Source: Pseudomonas libanensis
Lineage (GTDB): Bacteria > Pseudomonadota > Gammaproteobacteria > Pseudomonadales > Pseudomonadaceae
Reading direction: 5' to 3'
Assembly: GCF_001439685.1 (NCBI RefSeq)
Contig: NZ_JYLH01000006.1
Span: 124,001 to 188,000, forward strand
Length of the DNA: 64,000 bases
Part shown: piece after piece, positions 18,431-28,353 of the stretch
How positions within the stretch are numbered: the first letter of the stretch is position 1
Layout: each line of letters opens with the position of its first letter
Position numbers and translations under genes: made by a program
The notes under the pieces: model-generated
What the model saw: the letters and a program-made list of their open reading frames with translations, nothing else
The model's database searches: none
Told to the model about the DNA's origin: nothing

Positions 18431-19516
18431 ATGAACCTGCGCACCTTCATCCGTCGCTACTGCCTCAACTCCAGGCTTGCCACGCACGCACTGACCCGCC
18501 TGCACAAATCGCTCTCTTTGCTGGTCTCCTATCTGGCCCAGCAAGGCTTCGATTCCAACACCTGGCCGACCCGTCGTGACGAAGGCGCTTACGAGCGTCG
18601 CCTCAACAGCCTGTGTCCGGAGTTGGCCGCCACTGTGTTCAGCCACGCTCGCGACGGCATTATTCTCGTCGACCCGTTTGGCCGGGTTATCGCGGTGAAC
18701 GAGGCGTTCACCCGGCTCACCGGCTACGGGCAGGACGAAGTGCTGGGGCGGGAGTTAAATGCTCATCGTCTGGTGCGTCGGCTCGCGACGTTTTATACGC
18801 CAATGAAGAACGCGCTGGATTTCCACGGGCATTGGTCCGGTGAGATTCAAAGCAGCCATAAGAACGGCCGGGAAATGACCTCCCGCATCAACATCAGTGC
18901 GGTGCATGACCGTCACGGGAATGTCCAGCACTATGTAGCGCTGTTCAGCGATGTGACGCAGATGAAGCAGCGCCTTCAGTTGCTGGAGCGCGATGCCCGG
19001 TATGACGCGCTCACGCAATTGCCCAATCGGCTGCTGTTGGCCGAGCGGATGCGCCAGGCGCTGGGCAAGGCGCGTATGCATCAGCAGAAAGTGGCTATCG
19101 CGTTTATTGACCTCGATGGGTTCAAGGCGCTTAACGACAGTTATGGGCATGATTGGGGTGATCGGGTCCTGGAGATTGTCGCGGCACGGATCAATGCGAC
19201 GTTGCGTGAAGGCGATACCCTGGCGCGGCTGGGGGGCGATGAGTTTGTGGCGGGGCTGGTAGGTTTACAGGCCGTGGAAGACAGCGAGCCTTTGCTCAAG
19301 CGAATGCTGCAGGCGGCCAATGCCCCGATTGTGATTGGCGCGCAGACGGTAGAGATTGCGGCGAGTATCGGGGTGGCGTTTTATCCTGAGCATGGGGTGG
19401 AGATCGATGGGCTGATCAGCAAGGCGGATCAGGCCATGTACCTGTCGAAAAAGGCCGGCGGTAACCGTTTGGCGTTTTGTCCGACGCGGTTCATTTCGCT
19501 CAATAACGAAGCCTGA
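18431..19516 (+). CDS. PAS-GGDEF diguanylate cyclase
   Basis: 361 residues. A PAS domain spans about 70-180 (ARDGIILVDPFGRVIAVNEAF, then GYGQDEVLGRELN and the PAC-like DVTQMKQRLQ). The GGDEF domain follows, with DALTQLPNRLLL, FIDLDGFKALNDSYGHDWGD, an intact active site GGDEF (268-272) and an inhibitory I-site R-E-G-D (259-262) five residues upstream. It should make cyclic di-GMP with product inhibition. No membrane segments are seen. Its 3' end overlaps the 3' end of the convergent TonB receptor gene by 17 nt, an unusual tail-to-tail arrangement. Confidence 0.92.
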   Translation: MNLRTFIRRYCLNSRLATHALTRLHKSLSLLVSYLAQQGFDSNTWPTRRDEGAYERRLNSLCPELAATVFSHARDGIILVDPFGRVIAVNEAFTRLTGYGQDEVLGRELNAHRLVRRLATFYTPMKNALDFHGHWSGEIQSSHKNGREMTSRINISAVHDRHGNVQHYVALFSDVTQMKQRLQLLERDARYDALTQLPNRLLLAERMRQALGKARMHQQKVAIAFIDLDGFKALNDSYGHDWGDRVLEIVAARINATLREGDTLARLGGDEFVAGLVGLQAVEDSEPLLKRMLQAANAPIVIGAQTVEIAASIGVAFYPEHGVEIDGLISKADQAMYLSKKAGGNRLAFCPTRFISLNNEA

Positions 19517-21848
19517 CGGTGGTGCCGAGGGTGCGTTCGCTGCCGGTCATGACGCCGTAGTCACCGGCGCCGAGCAGTGAATACACGGCGGTGATGTAGT
19601 GGCGATCGAAGAGGTTGCGCACCCAGCCTTCCACCTCCCAGGCACGGTCCTGGCTGCGCAGCCCCAGGCGCAGATGGGTAAGGCCGTAGCTGGGTTGATA
19701 GCTACCTTCGCCGCCTTCGAGGGTGCCGTAGTAGCCGGACCTGAAGCTGTAATCGATGCCGCTGTAGGCTTCCAGCCCATGCGGCAGCGGGTGGCTGTGG
19801 TCGAGGCCGCTGCTGAGGTTCCATTGCGGCGCGTTGTAGAGGCGATTGCCACTGAGGTCGCAGGTCCATTGGCCCGAGGCGGGCGGGCATGGCGCGTTGG
19901 GGAAGCTGCGGTAGCGCGCGTCGCTCCAGGCCAGGCCCAGGCGCCAGGTGAGTTGGGGCTGCAGTTGCCAGGCGGAATCCAGTTCGATGCCGCGCAGGCG
20001 GACTTTGCCGACGTTGATCAGGTTGTCGCGCAGCGGGGGGGCGAACAGCGATGTCGGCGGGCTATAGGTCAGCGCTTGGTAGTTGTCCACGTCGGTCTGG
20101 TAGACGGCGAGGTCGAGCATCGCGCGCTCGTCCCAGAAGCGCGTTTTAATGCCCAGTTCCAGGGAGGTGGCACGCTCCGGCTCGAAAGTGGGCGCGGTGA
20201 ACGGGCCGACCACGTCGAAATTGATGCCGCCGGCCTTGTAGCCCCGCGACCCGCTGATATAGCCCATCACGGCATCGTTGAAGCGGTAGCTGGCACTGAG
20301 CAAACTTGAGACGTTGTGCTCTTCAATCGTATCTTCACGGTAATAACCACCGCCCAGGGCGATGCCGCGCAGCAATTGGCCGCCCGCCTGGAAAACCGCG
20401 GGCAAGCCATTTAGCGGGGCGAGATTGCTGACGTCGCGGGAGACCCAACCGTCTTTGCGATCCTGGCTGTAGCGCAGGCCGCCGGTGAGTTCCAGCGCCT
20501 CAATCGGGCGCCAGGAAAGCTGGCCGAAAATGGCTCGGCTGTCGCCCCTTTGCTTGCCGTTGTAACGTTGTTGGGCACCTTCGAGCAGCATGGCCGGCAC
20601 CTGCTTTGGATCGGTGAAGTTAATGCCATAAAGTTTTTTCAGCGGTTCCAGTTGATCGCCGACGAACCAGGGCGCGGCGTCCTTGCCGAATTCAACGTCG
20701 ATCTTACGGTCGAGCTGCTGACGCAGGTAATAGAGCCCGGCGACATAATCGACGGACGAGCCGGCGGTGCCGGACAGGCGCCATTCCTGGCTGAACTGGC
20801 GGTGACCCAGCTCGGTTTCGGATTCGGCCACCGACAGCGCAGTGCTGTCGCCGTCGCGAGCGGCGCGGTAGTCCCAGTCGCGGTAGGCGGTGATGCTGGT
20901 CAAACGCAGCGCCGCGTCGAGTTCCCAGTTCAACTCCAGTGAGACACCGTTCTGTAAGGTATGCGGACGCCCCGGCGCGTCGATGCGGGTCTCGCGTTTG
21001 TAAGGGGCGGGTGCTGCCAGCGGATAGCCGAGGAACTTGGCGCGCTGGCGAGTCTGGGCGCTGTAGTGATTGACCAGCAGCACGTTGCCGGCCTCGTTTT
21101 GCTCGGCATGGTCGGCGATCAGGCGCGCGCTGAAGTCCGGGTTCGGCGTCCACAATAATTGCCCACGCAGGCCCTGGCTGTCGGCGTCGCCGAGGCGGTT
21201 GCCATCTTGCAGATTGTCCACTGAACCATCGACCGAACTGTTGAAGACGTTCAGGCGCCCGGCCAATACGTCGCCCTGCAGGGGGCCGGAAATCGCCCCG
21301 CGATATTCCCGCAACCCGTGCTCGCCGTAGCGTGCTTCAAAGTTGGCCTCGGGTTGAAAGGTCGGCTGGCGGGTGATGATGTTCAGCGCCCCGGCGGTGG
21401 TGTTCTTGCCGAACAGGGTGCCCTGTGGCCCGCGCAAAATTTCGAGGCGCTCGATGTCCATCAATTCAGTGAAGGCCATGCCCTGGCGCGCTTGGTAAAC
21501 GCCGTCGATGTAGGTGCCAACGCTGCCTTCCAGGCCATCGTTGTAGGCAGTGGCGCCGAAGCCGCGCAGGCCGAACCCGGCGAAACGCGCATCGTGACCG
21601 GACACCACCAGGCCGGGCACCCGTTGTTGGATGTCCTGAAGCCGATGCAGGCCGGCCTCGTCCAGTTGCTCGCCGTAAAGCACGCTCATCAGAATCGGCA
21701 CGTCTTGTGGGGCTTCCTCGCGGCGTCGGGCGGTGACGGTCGTGTTGTCGAGCGTGAGGGTGCCGGGCGCCTCTTGTCCGGCATCCACCGACGCCCAGGG
21801 CCAAGCCGCAAGGCAAAGCAAGAGCAGCCGATAACCCGAGCCCGGCAT
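19500..21848 (-). CDS. TonB-dependent outer-membrane receptor
   Basis: 782 residues. A signal peptide (RLLLLCLAAWPWASVDA) is followed by a TonB-box-like TLTLDNTTVTARR and a plug domain (QQRVPGLVVSG, GLRGFGATAYNDG, IERLEILRGPQGTLFGKNTTAGALNIITRQP). A beta-barrel follows, ending in an aromatic-terminated strand (TVRLRY). The plug wording is close to siderophore and FyuA-like receptors, but the ligand cannot be named from sequence. It is the last gene of a three-gene operon with a hybrid kinase and an AraC-type response regulator, with 1 nt between the kinase stop and this start. Confidence 0.93.
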   Translation of the reverse strand: MPGSGYRLLLLCLAAWPWASVDAGQEAPGTLTLDNTTVTARRREEAPQDVPILMSVLYGEQLDEAGLHRLQDIQQRVPGLVVSGHDARFAGFGLRGFGATAYNDGLEGSVGTYIDGVYQARQGMAFTELMDIERLEILRGPQGTLFGKNTTAGALNIITRQPTFQPEANFEARYGEHGLREYRGAISGPLQGDVLAGRLNVFNSSVDGSVDNLQDGNRLGDADSQGLRGQLLWTPNPDFSARLIADHAEQNEAGNVLLVNHYSAQTRQRAKFLGYPLAAPAPYKRETRIDAPGRPHTLQNGVSLELNWELDAALRLTSITAYRDWDYRAARDGDSTALSVAESETELGHRQFSQEWRLSGTAGSSVDYVAGLYYLRQQLDRKIDVEFGKDAAPWFVGDQLEPLKKLYGINFTDPKQVPAMLLEGAQQRYNGKQRGDSRAIFGQLSWRPIEALELTGGLRYSQDRKDGWVSRDVSNLAPLNGLPAVFQAGGQLLRGIALGGGYYREDTIEEHNVSSLLSASYRFNDAVMGYISGSRGYKAGGINFDVVGPFTAPTFEPERATSLELGIKTRFWDERAMLDLAVYQTDVDNYQALTYSPPTSLFAPPLRDNLINVGKVRLRGIELDSAWQLQPQLTWRLGLAWSDARYRSFPNAPCPPASGQWTCDLSGNRLYNAPQWNLSSGLDHSHPLPHGLEAYSGIDYSFRSGYYGTLEGGEGSYQPSYGLTHLRLGLRSQDRAWEVEGWVRNLFDRHYITAVYSLLGAGDYGVMTGSERTLGTTVRLRY

Positions 21849-21849
21849 G

Positions 21850-24252
21850 CTAGAACTCCCGGGCTATTGCGCGGCGCACTGTATCCGTGCAGGCCAGCAT
21901 CTTGACCCAAGCCAGCAATTCTCGGCTGTCGGCGGGCTTGAGCAGTACCGCATCGAATACCAGATAGTCTGGATAATCCTGCGGCCTGCGTGGCGGGACC
22001 GCGGAAAACAGCATCACCGGCAAATCACCCCAGCGCTCGCGCACCTGCCGCAACAGTTCCCAGCCGTCCATGCCGGGCATCATCTGGTCGCTGATCAGCA
22101 GGTCTACCGATTGTCCGGCCAGGCAGGCCAAGGCGTCTTCGCCGTTCGCCGCCATGCTCACGTCAAAACCGTAGCCGGCCAGCAGGTCATACAGCCATTC
22201 GCTGTTCTGCTCGACGTCATCGACCAGCAGAACGTGCTTGCCCTGGCCATCGAGCGGCGTGGCGTTGTTGTCGACGAGGCCGAGTTCCAGGTCATGTTCT
22301 TCAGCGCATCTGAGTCGCAGGCGAAAACTGAAGTGGCTGCCGCCTTGCTCGGTGGCCTGGGGTTCGAGCCGGCTGTCCATGCGCTCCAGCAGTTGCGTGA
22401 CGATCGACAAGCCCAGCCCGCTGCCGTCGTAGCGCTGCGCATTGCGGCCGCGGCGGAAGGGTTGCAGCAGTTGTTCGAACTCTTGCGGATCAACGCCGAT
22501 GCCGGTGTCGATCACGCTGAAGCGCAATTGCACGCCATCGGCGTTTGCCTGCGGGTAACCGCTCACTTCGAAACGGATCTGGCCGTTGTGGGTGAATTTT
22601 GCCGCGTTAGCCAGCAGGTTCATGAGGATTTGCCGAAGGCGTTTGAAGTCGGCCTCGACCAGAGGCGGCAGGTCATCGGCCAGCACCGCTTCGAAGCTGT
22701 TGCCCTGACGCGCGGCGAGAAAGCCGGCTTCGTCGGCGATCTCCTTGAGGAAACCGTACAAATACCCCGGCGCGAGGGCCAGTTGCATTTGCTCCAGCTC
22801 GCCACGGGAAAACTCGAGCATCTCATCGATCAGCTCCAGCTGCTGGCGGGCGTTGCGTTCGATCGTGGCTGGGTAATCGCGGTTTGGCCCGGCGTGCAAC
22901 AGGCGCGCGTAGTCGATAATGCGTACCAGCGGCGAGCGCAGATCGTGGCTGATTCGCGCCATCAACGCACTGCGAGCCGTCAGGGAGTCGCGCAACTGTG
23001 CGGTGCGCAGCGCCACGGTGCTTTCCAGGCGCTCGTGCTCGGCGTGGCGCTGTTGTTCGAGGCTGGACAGCGCGTGCTTTTCGCGGTCGCGGCTGCGGAC
23101 CACTTCCATGATCAGGGTGCACACCAGCAACGCCACGCCTGCCAACGTAGACGATAAGCTGTATTTGCTTTGCGCAGACTGCCAGGGCAGCTGTTCCTGA
23201 GGGAAGAAAATCCGCATCAGCAATTGGCCCAGCAAGAGCCCTGGCACCAGCCAGGCCATCCAGCTGTAGCTCAGGCGCCGGCGCCAGGCCATGAATAACG
23301 TCGCGAGCAGCACTGCGTAGAAGCTCATCAGCGATACCTGGACCAGCTGCGCGCCCTGGACTGCATCGACTTTCAGCCACCAGAGTCGGCCGAGGATACA
23401 GCCCGACAGCGGCACCCAATAGCTCCAGCCAATGATGCGGGGCAGGCGGGACACCTGCAACAACACGCGCATGTAGGCCAGAAACAGAACGAACGAGACC
23501 GCGCTGGCGCAGGTCAGCAACTCGCGTGTCCAGCCCAGCGCGGTGGGCCAATAGACCAGGTAGCCGTTGAGGATGCAGGTGAGCAGGATGTAGCTCAGCA
23601 CCGCGCCTGCGTTCACGGTCAGCAAGGGGGAGCGCAGGATCCAGCCGACGATCAGGCCGAACGGCACGACCAGCAGGACAATGCCGAGGGTGAGTCCATC
23701 GCTCAGGTAGGTCTGTTGCTGACTGCGCAGCAGCGCCGGTTCGGACCACAGTTGCGGTTCCAGCAGCATTTGGAAATTGCTCGCCACTCGGACGAACACA
23801 GTGACGCTTTCCCGTGCCGCCAGTGAGATCGGGAACGCCGGCTGGCGCGCCGGTGGCTGGGGCCATTCGGCCAGGGGATGAGCGCTTCCCGCATGCGCAT
23901 CACTCCAACGTCCGCCGGTGGACAGATAGACGCGGATGTCCTCCAGGCGCGGCGCCCCAACCACCAGCAGGCGCGAGCAGGCCGCATCGCTTGAATTGGT
24001 GAGCTGCATTTTTAACCAGAACGCGGAGCGGCTATAGCCTTGGGGTGGCCAGTCTGAGGTCGGGGTGTTGAAACGCGCTGCGGGCAATCGAGCCACTTCG
24101 TCCAGGCTCAGGCTGGCGTGAGTGTCCTCGAAAATTTGCAGCGTGGACATCAGATCCAGTTGCTCGGCCCGGCAACTTTCCACAGGGGCGGCGCGCAGCA
24201 GGCCTGCGGATAACAACGCCAGCGTCAGCAACAACAGCTGTAGACGCCGCAT
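21850..24252 (-). CDS. 7TMR-DISM hybrid sensor histidine kinase with receiver
   Basis: 800 residues. A signal peptide leads into a periplasmic 7TMR-DISM extracellular domain (about 30-175, with PPQGYSRSAFWLKMQLTN), then seven membrane segments (about 180-380). The kinase core has an H-box ISHDLRSPL, an N-box NLLANAAKFT, a G1 box DTGIGV and a G2 box GSGLGLSIV. A C-terminal receiver has VLLVDDVEQN, LLISDQMMPGMDGWELL and VLLKP. It likely phosphorylates the AraC-type regulator encoded upstream. No separate HPt protein is in the operon. The start overlaps the regulator stop by 1 nt (TGATG). The ligand is unknown. Confidence 0.93.
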   Translation of the reverse strand: MRRLQLLLLTLALLSAGLLRAAPVESCRAEQLDLMSTLQIFEDTHASLSLDEVARLPAARFNTPTSDWPPQGYSRSAFWLKMQLTNSSDAACSRLLVVGAPRLEDIRVYLSTGGRWSDAHAGSAHPLAEWPQPPARQPAFPISLAARESVTVFVRVASNFQMLLEPQLWSEPALLRSQQQTYLSDGLTLGIVLLVVPFGLIVGWILRSPLLTVNAGAVLSYILLTCILNGYLVYWPTALGWTRELLTCASAVSFVLFLAYMRVLLQVSRLPRIIGWSYWVPLSGCILGRLWWLKVDAVQGAQLVQVSLMSFYAVLLATLFMAWRRRLSYSWMAWLVPGLLLGQLLMRIFFPQEQLPWQSAQSKYSLSSTLAGVALLVCTLIMEVVRSRDREKHALSSLEQQRHAEHERLESTVALRTAQLRDSLTARSALMARISHDLRSPLVRIIDYARLLHAGPNRDYPATIERNARQQLELIDEMLEFSRGELEQMQLALAPGYLYGFLKEIADEAGFLAARQGNSFEAVLADDLPPLVEADFKRLRQILMNLLANAAKFTHNGQIRFEVSGYPQANADGVQLRFSVIDTGIGVDPQEFEQLLQPFRRGRNAQRYDGSGLGLSIVTQLLERMDSRLEPQATEQGGSHFSFRLRLRCAEEHDLELGLVDNNATPLDGQGKHVLLVDDVEQNSEWLYDLLAGYGFDVSMAANGEDALACLAGQSVDLLISDQMMPGMDGWELLRQVRERWGDLPVMLFSAVPPRRPQDYPDYLVFDAVLLKPADSRELLAWVKMLACTDTVRRAIAREF

Positions 24253-25076
24253 CAGGTGCGTCCGGCCGGCTCTGCATCCTCAATGCCCAGGGTTTGCCGG
24301 CGAAACTGACTGGGCGTCATGCCGATTCGCTGGCGCAAGGCGGTGGCGAAGTTGCAGGCGTTGCGAAAGCCCACCAGCTCGGCGACGTCTTGCACGCTCA
24401 TGGCGCTTTCGCCGAGCAGTTCCTGGCCGCGACGCAGCCGGGCATCGCGTATATAGGCGAACACGGTGAGCCCCAAGTGCTCACGGAAGATCGCGGTGAG
24501 ACGTTTTTCATGAGTGCCGACTTTTTGTGCCAGCCAGGGCAGGGAGGGTATATCGTCCAGCTGGTTTTCAATCAATCGCATCGCCGCCCTCAGCACGATT
24601 TCATCACCTTGTGGTTGCGGATCGACCGGGCCGTCGTGAATGGCCGGCGGCGCTCGCCAAGTCAATTGCAGGTGAATCTTGATGCGTGCCAGTACTTCTT
24701 CGGGGGCGTAGGACTTGGGGATGTAGTCGACCGCGCCGACCGCCAGCCCCTCGAGGCGCTCCAGTGGCGTATTGGCCGACGACAGAAACAGGATCGGAGT
24801 AAGCCGGGTGGCCGGTGCCTCGCGTAATAGCCGGCACAGGCTGAAGCCATCCATCTGTGGCATGTGAACATCCAGCACGATCAGATCCGGGCGCAGGCTG
24901 AGTGCCCGTTGATAGCCCTGATGGGCGTCGCTGGCCAGCGAAAGGCGCCAAGGCTGGGTCTTTAGCAGAACGAGCGTGGCACGGATATCTTCAGGAACAT
25001 CGTCGATCAGCAGAATATGCGGCAACGCGTCGGACACCGCCGTAGCTGCCCGCCTTGCGTACTGTCCATTGTCCAT
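24252..25076 (-). CDS. Response regulator with AraC-type DNA-binding domain
   Basis: 274 residues from ATG 25076. A TTG 30 nt upstream is possible but less likely. The receiver has the acidic pair IDD (25-26), the phospho-acceptor D69 in LIVLDVHMPQMDG, and the Lys of YIPKSY. The C-terminal AraC/XylS helix-turn-helix contains AYIRDARLRRGQELLGES and VGFRNACNFATALRQRIGMTPSQFRRQ. AraC output domains are uncommon in response regulators. It is the first gene of the operon with the hybrid kinase and TonB receptor, so it probably controls that operon. Confidence 0.92.
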   Translation of the reverse strand: MDNGQYARRAATAVSDALPHILLIDDVPEDIRATLVLLKTQPWRLSLASDAHQGYQRALSLRPDLIVLDVHMPQMDGFSLCRLLREAPATRLTPILFLSSANTPLERLEGLAVGAVDYIPKSYAPEEVLARIKIHLQLTWRAPPAIHDGPVDPQPQGDEIVLRAAMRLIENQLDDIPSLPWLAQKVGTHEKRLTAIFREHLGLTVFAYIRDARLRRGQELLGESAMSVQDVAELVGFRNACNFATALRQRIGMTPSQFRRQTLGIEDAEPAGRT

Positions 25077-25322
25077 TGGCCACGTTCTCTTATGATGTTT
25101 CGCCAAGTCATTGCCGCGACATTGCCAGCGAGCCCCCCGGAGACTCGCAGCAGGTATTCACTCAAGAGTTGTCTACCTGCCGGATTGCCTCGTCGACAGT
25201 TTGCAAGATAAGGCACGTTACTAACGACGACAAATCGATATAGCAATAGCGGCAGATGAAGCGAGAACTGAAGCTATCAAATTTTTACTCGGCGATAAAT
25301 GGTCCGTAGGGCGCGCTACGCT

Positions 25323-25710
25323 CTATGACTTTCGCTGCAGCGTGTGATAACCCAGCAGGCTTCTCGCTTCCTTCAGGGTTTTTCCTTCAGCGCTCAGGGG
25401 CGAATATCAGCTTCAACCTTCTCGATGTTATGTGCGCATTCGGCCACTTCGCGTGCTTTGTCACGCACGACAACGACTACGCCGTTGGCATCCGCAATGC
25501 CGATGCTTCTGGCACCTGCGTATTGGGTCATGATGTCACCCCATACTATGCAGTCGGTACGGCCATTATTGTCGATAACCACAATGTCGCCTGGCGCAAC
25601 GTCTTCGATGAAGTCGCCGTAAACGCTGGGCCTATGACGACCTTGGAGTTACCCAGCGGCATCACCGCGAAGCATTGGCCCGGCAGTTCGAGTTTGTCCA
25701 GGGCATCTGA
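25323..25710 (-). pseudogene. Decayed RraA/HMG-aldolase-like gene
   Basis: Reverse-strand translation in pieces matches the protein at 32619-33281: SDALDKLELPGQCF, then GPAFTA, then DFIEDVAPGDIVVIDNNGRTDC, WGDIMTQYAGA, IADANGVVV and a C-terminal KTLKEARSLLGYHTLQRKS. The reading frame shifts, and the segment carrying the family Arg-Asp pair (DGVCRDV) is missing. The 5' end has no start. It lies upside-stream of the MFS gene on the same strand, suggesting an earlier gene set now partly lost. No active enzyme is expected. Confidence 0.88.
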
Positions 25711-25755
25711 GTGAGGAAGTACCTTGCCGCCAGGTTCAACTGACGGTGACCGCCG

Positions 25756-27099
25756 CTAACCCCGCTGCTTGCCAGGGATGGGCTCGGCAATGGTCAGCAA
25801 GAGGACGAAGCTTGTGAAGGAACCGATTGCAAGGAAGATGAAGACATAGTTCCAGCCATAGCTGTCCAGCAGAAGGCCGGTTAAAAAGGGGGTCGCCGCA
25901 GCACCCAGCTGTCCAACCATGTTCACGATCGCGTTGGCGATCGGGAAGCTGGCTTTGGACGCCAACCCCATCGGGTAGGACATGTAGGATGAAAAACCCA
26001 GGCTCAACACAACACCCGTCAGCATCAGCAGCAGCCCATAAGACAGAGGCTCTGCGGGTGAGTTGATCAGCAGGTACATCATCAGCGACGTACCGATCGC
26101 GGACAGCAGCATGCCAGGCTTGCGGCGCCCACCCAGGAAACGGTCAGAGAAGTAACCGCCAAGCAGGTTGCCCAGTACCGCTCCCACCCATGGCGCTGCT
26201 GAAACGAGCCCCATATTCATGATGGAAAAGTTCTTTACCGTAATGAGGTAGGTGGGAATCCAAGTCAAAAGCACACTGGAAACACCTAATTGGAAGCAAT
26301 AGCTGGTCGCACATCCCCAAATATTCCAGGATTTGAAAACCTGACCGTTTGAAGTGAGCGCGGGCACCGCGCGACGTTTGATGATTCTGTCCAGTGTATT
26401 CAGCCAATTTGCAGAGGGCTTGCTCAAGTCGGTTGCATTCGCCTGCATGGGGTCGGACTGCTCAAGTATGTACTCAAGTTCAGCCTTGTTAACGAAGCGA
26501 CTTTTCGACGGGTGATCAGCAACCAGGAAATACCAAACGAGCGACAGGATGATGCCGGGCACGGCGAAGAATATGAAAATCTCTCGCCACCCCCATACCG
26601 AGATGATGATCGCGCAGAGGGGAGGAACAATGACCGGGCCAAACTTGACGGCAGACAGGAAGATGCCAGAGGCAATACCTTTCTCTTTCGCGGGGAACCA
26701 GTTGTTGATGGTCGAGGTCATGCTGATCGGCAATGGGCCTTCAGCAAGCCCCAAGCCAAACCGGTAGATTTTCAGCATCAGAAGTGATCCGGCAGTGCCC
26801 ACAAGCCCTGTCAGAATCGAGGTCAGGATCATTGCCCCCGGCAGTATTTTGCTGACGCCTATGCGGGCAAAGGCAAATCCCGCCGGGATTTGCGCCAGTG
26901 CGTAAGCGAGGAGGAAAAGGCTCATAAGGCCGCCTGCCTCTGCGTTACTCATGTCGAATTCTTTACGGATGAATGGCATCGCGACGCCCAGGTTGGCCCT
27001 GTCTGCTGCCGCGATGGTGTAGATGATGAAAATCAAACCTGCTACAGCCCAGCGGTAACTGCTGCGAGCAATAGGCTTGGCAGACTGCGAGATAGCCAT
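25756..27099 (-). CDS. MFS transporter, anion:cation symporter family
   Basis: 447 residues with about 12 predicted membrane segments. The N-terminus (YRWAVAGLIFIIYTIAAADRANLGVAMPFI) and the motif following TM2-3 (AQIPAGFAFARIGVSKIL) match the ACS branch of MFS carriers that take up organic acids such as galactonate, tartrate or phthalate. The divergent LysR gene at 27332 is the likely regulator. The substrate is unknown. Neighbouring RraA-fold enzymes suggest a dicarboxylic or hydroxy acid, which is inference. Confidence 0.88.
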   Translation of the reverse strand: MAISQSAKPIARSSYRWAVAGLIFIIYTIAAADRANLGVAMPFIRKEFDMSNAEAGGLMSLFLLAYALAQIPAGFAFARIGVSKILPGAMILTSILTGLVGTAGSLLMLKIYRFGLGLAEGPLPISMTSTINNWFPAKEKGIASGIFLSAVKFGPVIVPPLCAIIISVWGWREIFIFFAVPGIILSLVWYFLVADHPSKSRFVNKAELEYILEQSDPMQANATDLSKPSANWLNTLDRIIKRRAVPALTSNGQVFKSWNIWGCATSYCFQLGVSSVLLTWIPTYLITVKNFSIMNMGLVSAAPWVGAVLGNLLGGYFSDRFLGGRRKPGMLLSAIGTSLMMYLLINSPAEPLSYGLLLMLTGVVLSLGFSSYMSYPMGLASKASFPIANAIVNMVGQLGAAATPFLTGLLLDSYGWNYVFIFLAIGSFTSFVLLLTIAEPIPGKQRG

Positions 27100-27331
27100 G
27101 GTGCGACCTTATTGTTGTAGGTATTCGCACTTAATTTAGAGTGGGCAAACAATCAATAAAAGCGACAAATACTCATTGGAAATCATCTCTTTAAGTTATG
27201 TTTTCGATTGTGCCTGGACGCTGGGCTAGTCGTCATACACCTCGATTACGGATAAGCAGCCAGGGTATAGATTTACTATTAGCGATGAGTTGAAGTAATA
27301 ATCGGGTAATTATTTTCAGGTAGGTGTCAGA

Positions 27332-28252
27332 ATGATTACGCTCAAACAGCTTGAAGCCATCTACTGGATCGTTGAGCTGGGGAGCTTCGAGGCCGCATCC
27401 ATCAAGCTCAGTATGTCCCAGTCAGCCATATCAAAGCGTGTTCAGGAGCTGGAGGACGCTTTCGACGTGCCCATTTTCGACCGCTCCAAACGCAACGCTC
27501 GACTGACGCCCAAGGGCGAGGAGTTGTTCGAATGTGCAGTTGAGATGCTGCGGCAGCGAGACTACTTATTGGATCGAATTAGCTCCAAAGAGGCACTGGT
27601 CAGGCGATATCGATTAGGGGTCACTGAGCTGACGGCCTTGACGTGGCTACCATCGCTTGTCGAGAAGATCCGCGCGGCGTATCCAAAAGTGGCATTGGAG
27701 CCCTCCATTGAACTGAGCTCCGAGTTGTTCAAAAAGCTGGAAAACGATCAGCTGGACTTGATCATCGTGCCAGAGATATTCAGTGATGCACGTTTTGCCA
27801 GCACCCAGCTCGATGCGGTTGAGAACGTCTGGATGAGCGCTCCGGACCTTTATCAGGAAAACGAACCAATGCAATTGCAGTCGTTGGCGTCTTACACCGT
27901 GCTGACTCAAGGCGGTAGTTCGGGTACCGGGCTCATTTACGAGCGCTGGCTGGCCGAGCACGATGTTCGATTGAATAGAACATTGACCAGTAATTATCTT
28001 GTGGCTCAAGTGGGGCTAACCATTTCAGGGGTGGGTATCAGTTATCTACCAAAAAATTGCCTTGCTTCCATCATCAAACAAGGTCGTCTGAAAATCATCC
28101 ACACACAACCGCCCTTGCCACACATTCGCTACGCTGCTGTGCATCGCGCCGATCGCCTGCAAGGATTGAGTCTTGAGATCGCACACCTTGCTCGACAATG
28201 TTGTGACTTCAGCCACCTCATCCTGGATTCCTCTTTGGGAGAGAATGAATAA
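27332..28252 (+). CDS. LysR-family transcriptional regulator
   Basis: 306 residues. The N-terminal winged HTH reads MITLKQLEAIYWIVELGSFEAASIKLSMSQSAISKRVQELE, and the effector-binding domain follows (RYRLGVTELTALTWLPSLV). It is divergent from the MFS gene with a 232-nt gap, and 101 nt upstream of the RraA-like gene on its own strand. It probably regulates one or both. The inducer is unknown. Confidence 0.92.
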   Translation: MITLKQLEAIYWIVELGSFEAASIKLSMSQSAISKRVQELEDAFDVPIFDRSKRNARLTPKGEELFECAVEMLRQRDYLLDRISSKEALVRRYRLGVTELTALTWLPSLVEKIRAAYPKVALEPSIELSSELFKKLENDQLDLIIVPEIFSDARFASTQLDAVENVWMSAPDLYQENEPMQLQSLASYTVLTQGGSSGTGLIYERWLAEHDVRLNRTLTSNYLVAQVGLTISGVGISYLPKNCLASIIKQGRLKIIHTQPPLPHIRYAAVHRADRLQGLSLEIAHLARQCCDFSHLILDSSLGENE

Positions 28253-28353
28253 AAGTGATGGGTTTGCATGACTAAATATCGCTAAAAGTAGCGTTTTTAT
28301 TTCCTTAACATGACTTCAACCCAGCAGGGCTTAATTCGGTTCAGGAGGTCATC

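Noticed and set aside
21847..23157. Long forward frame of 436 codons opposite the hybrid kinase
   Set aside because: It is antisense to a clearly real kinase gene, has no family features, and long shadow frames are expected in GC-rich DNA.
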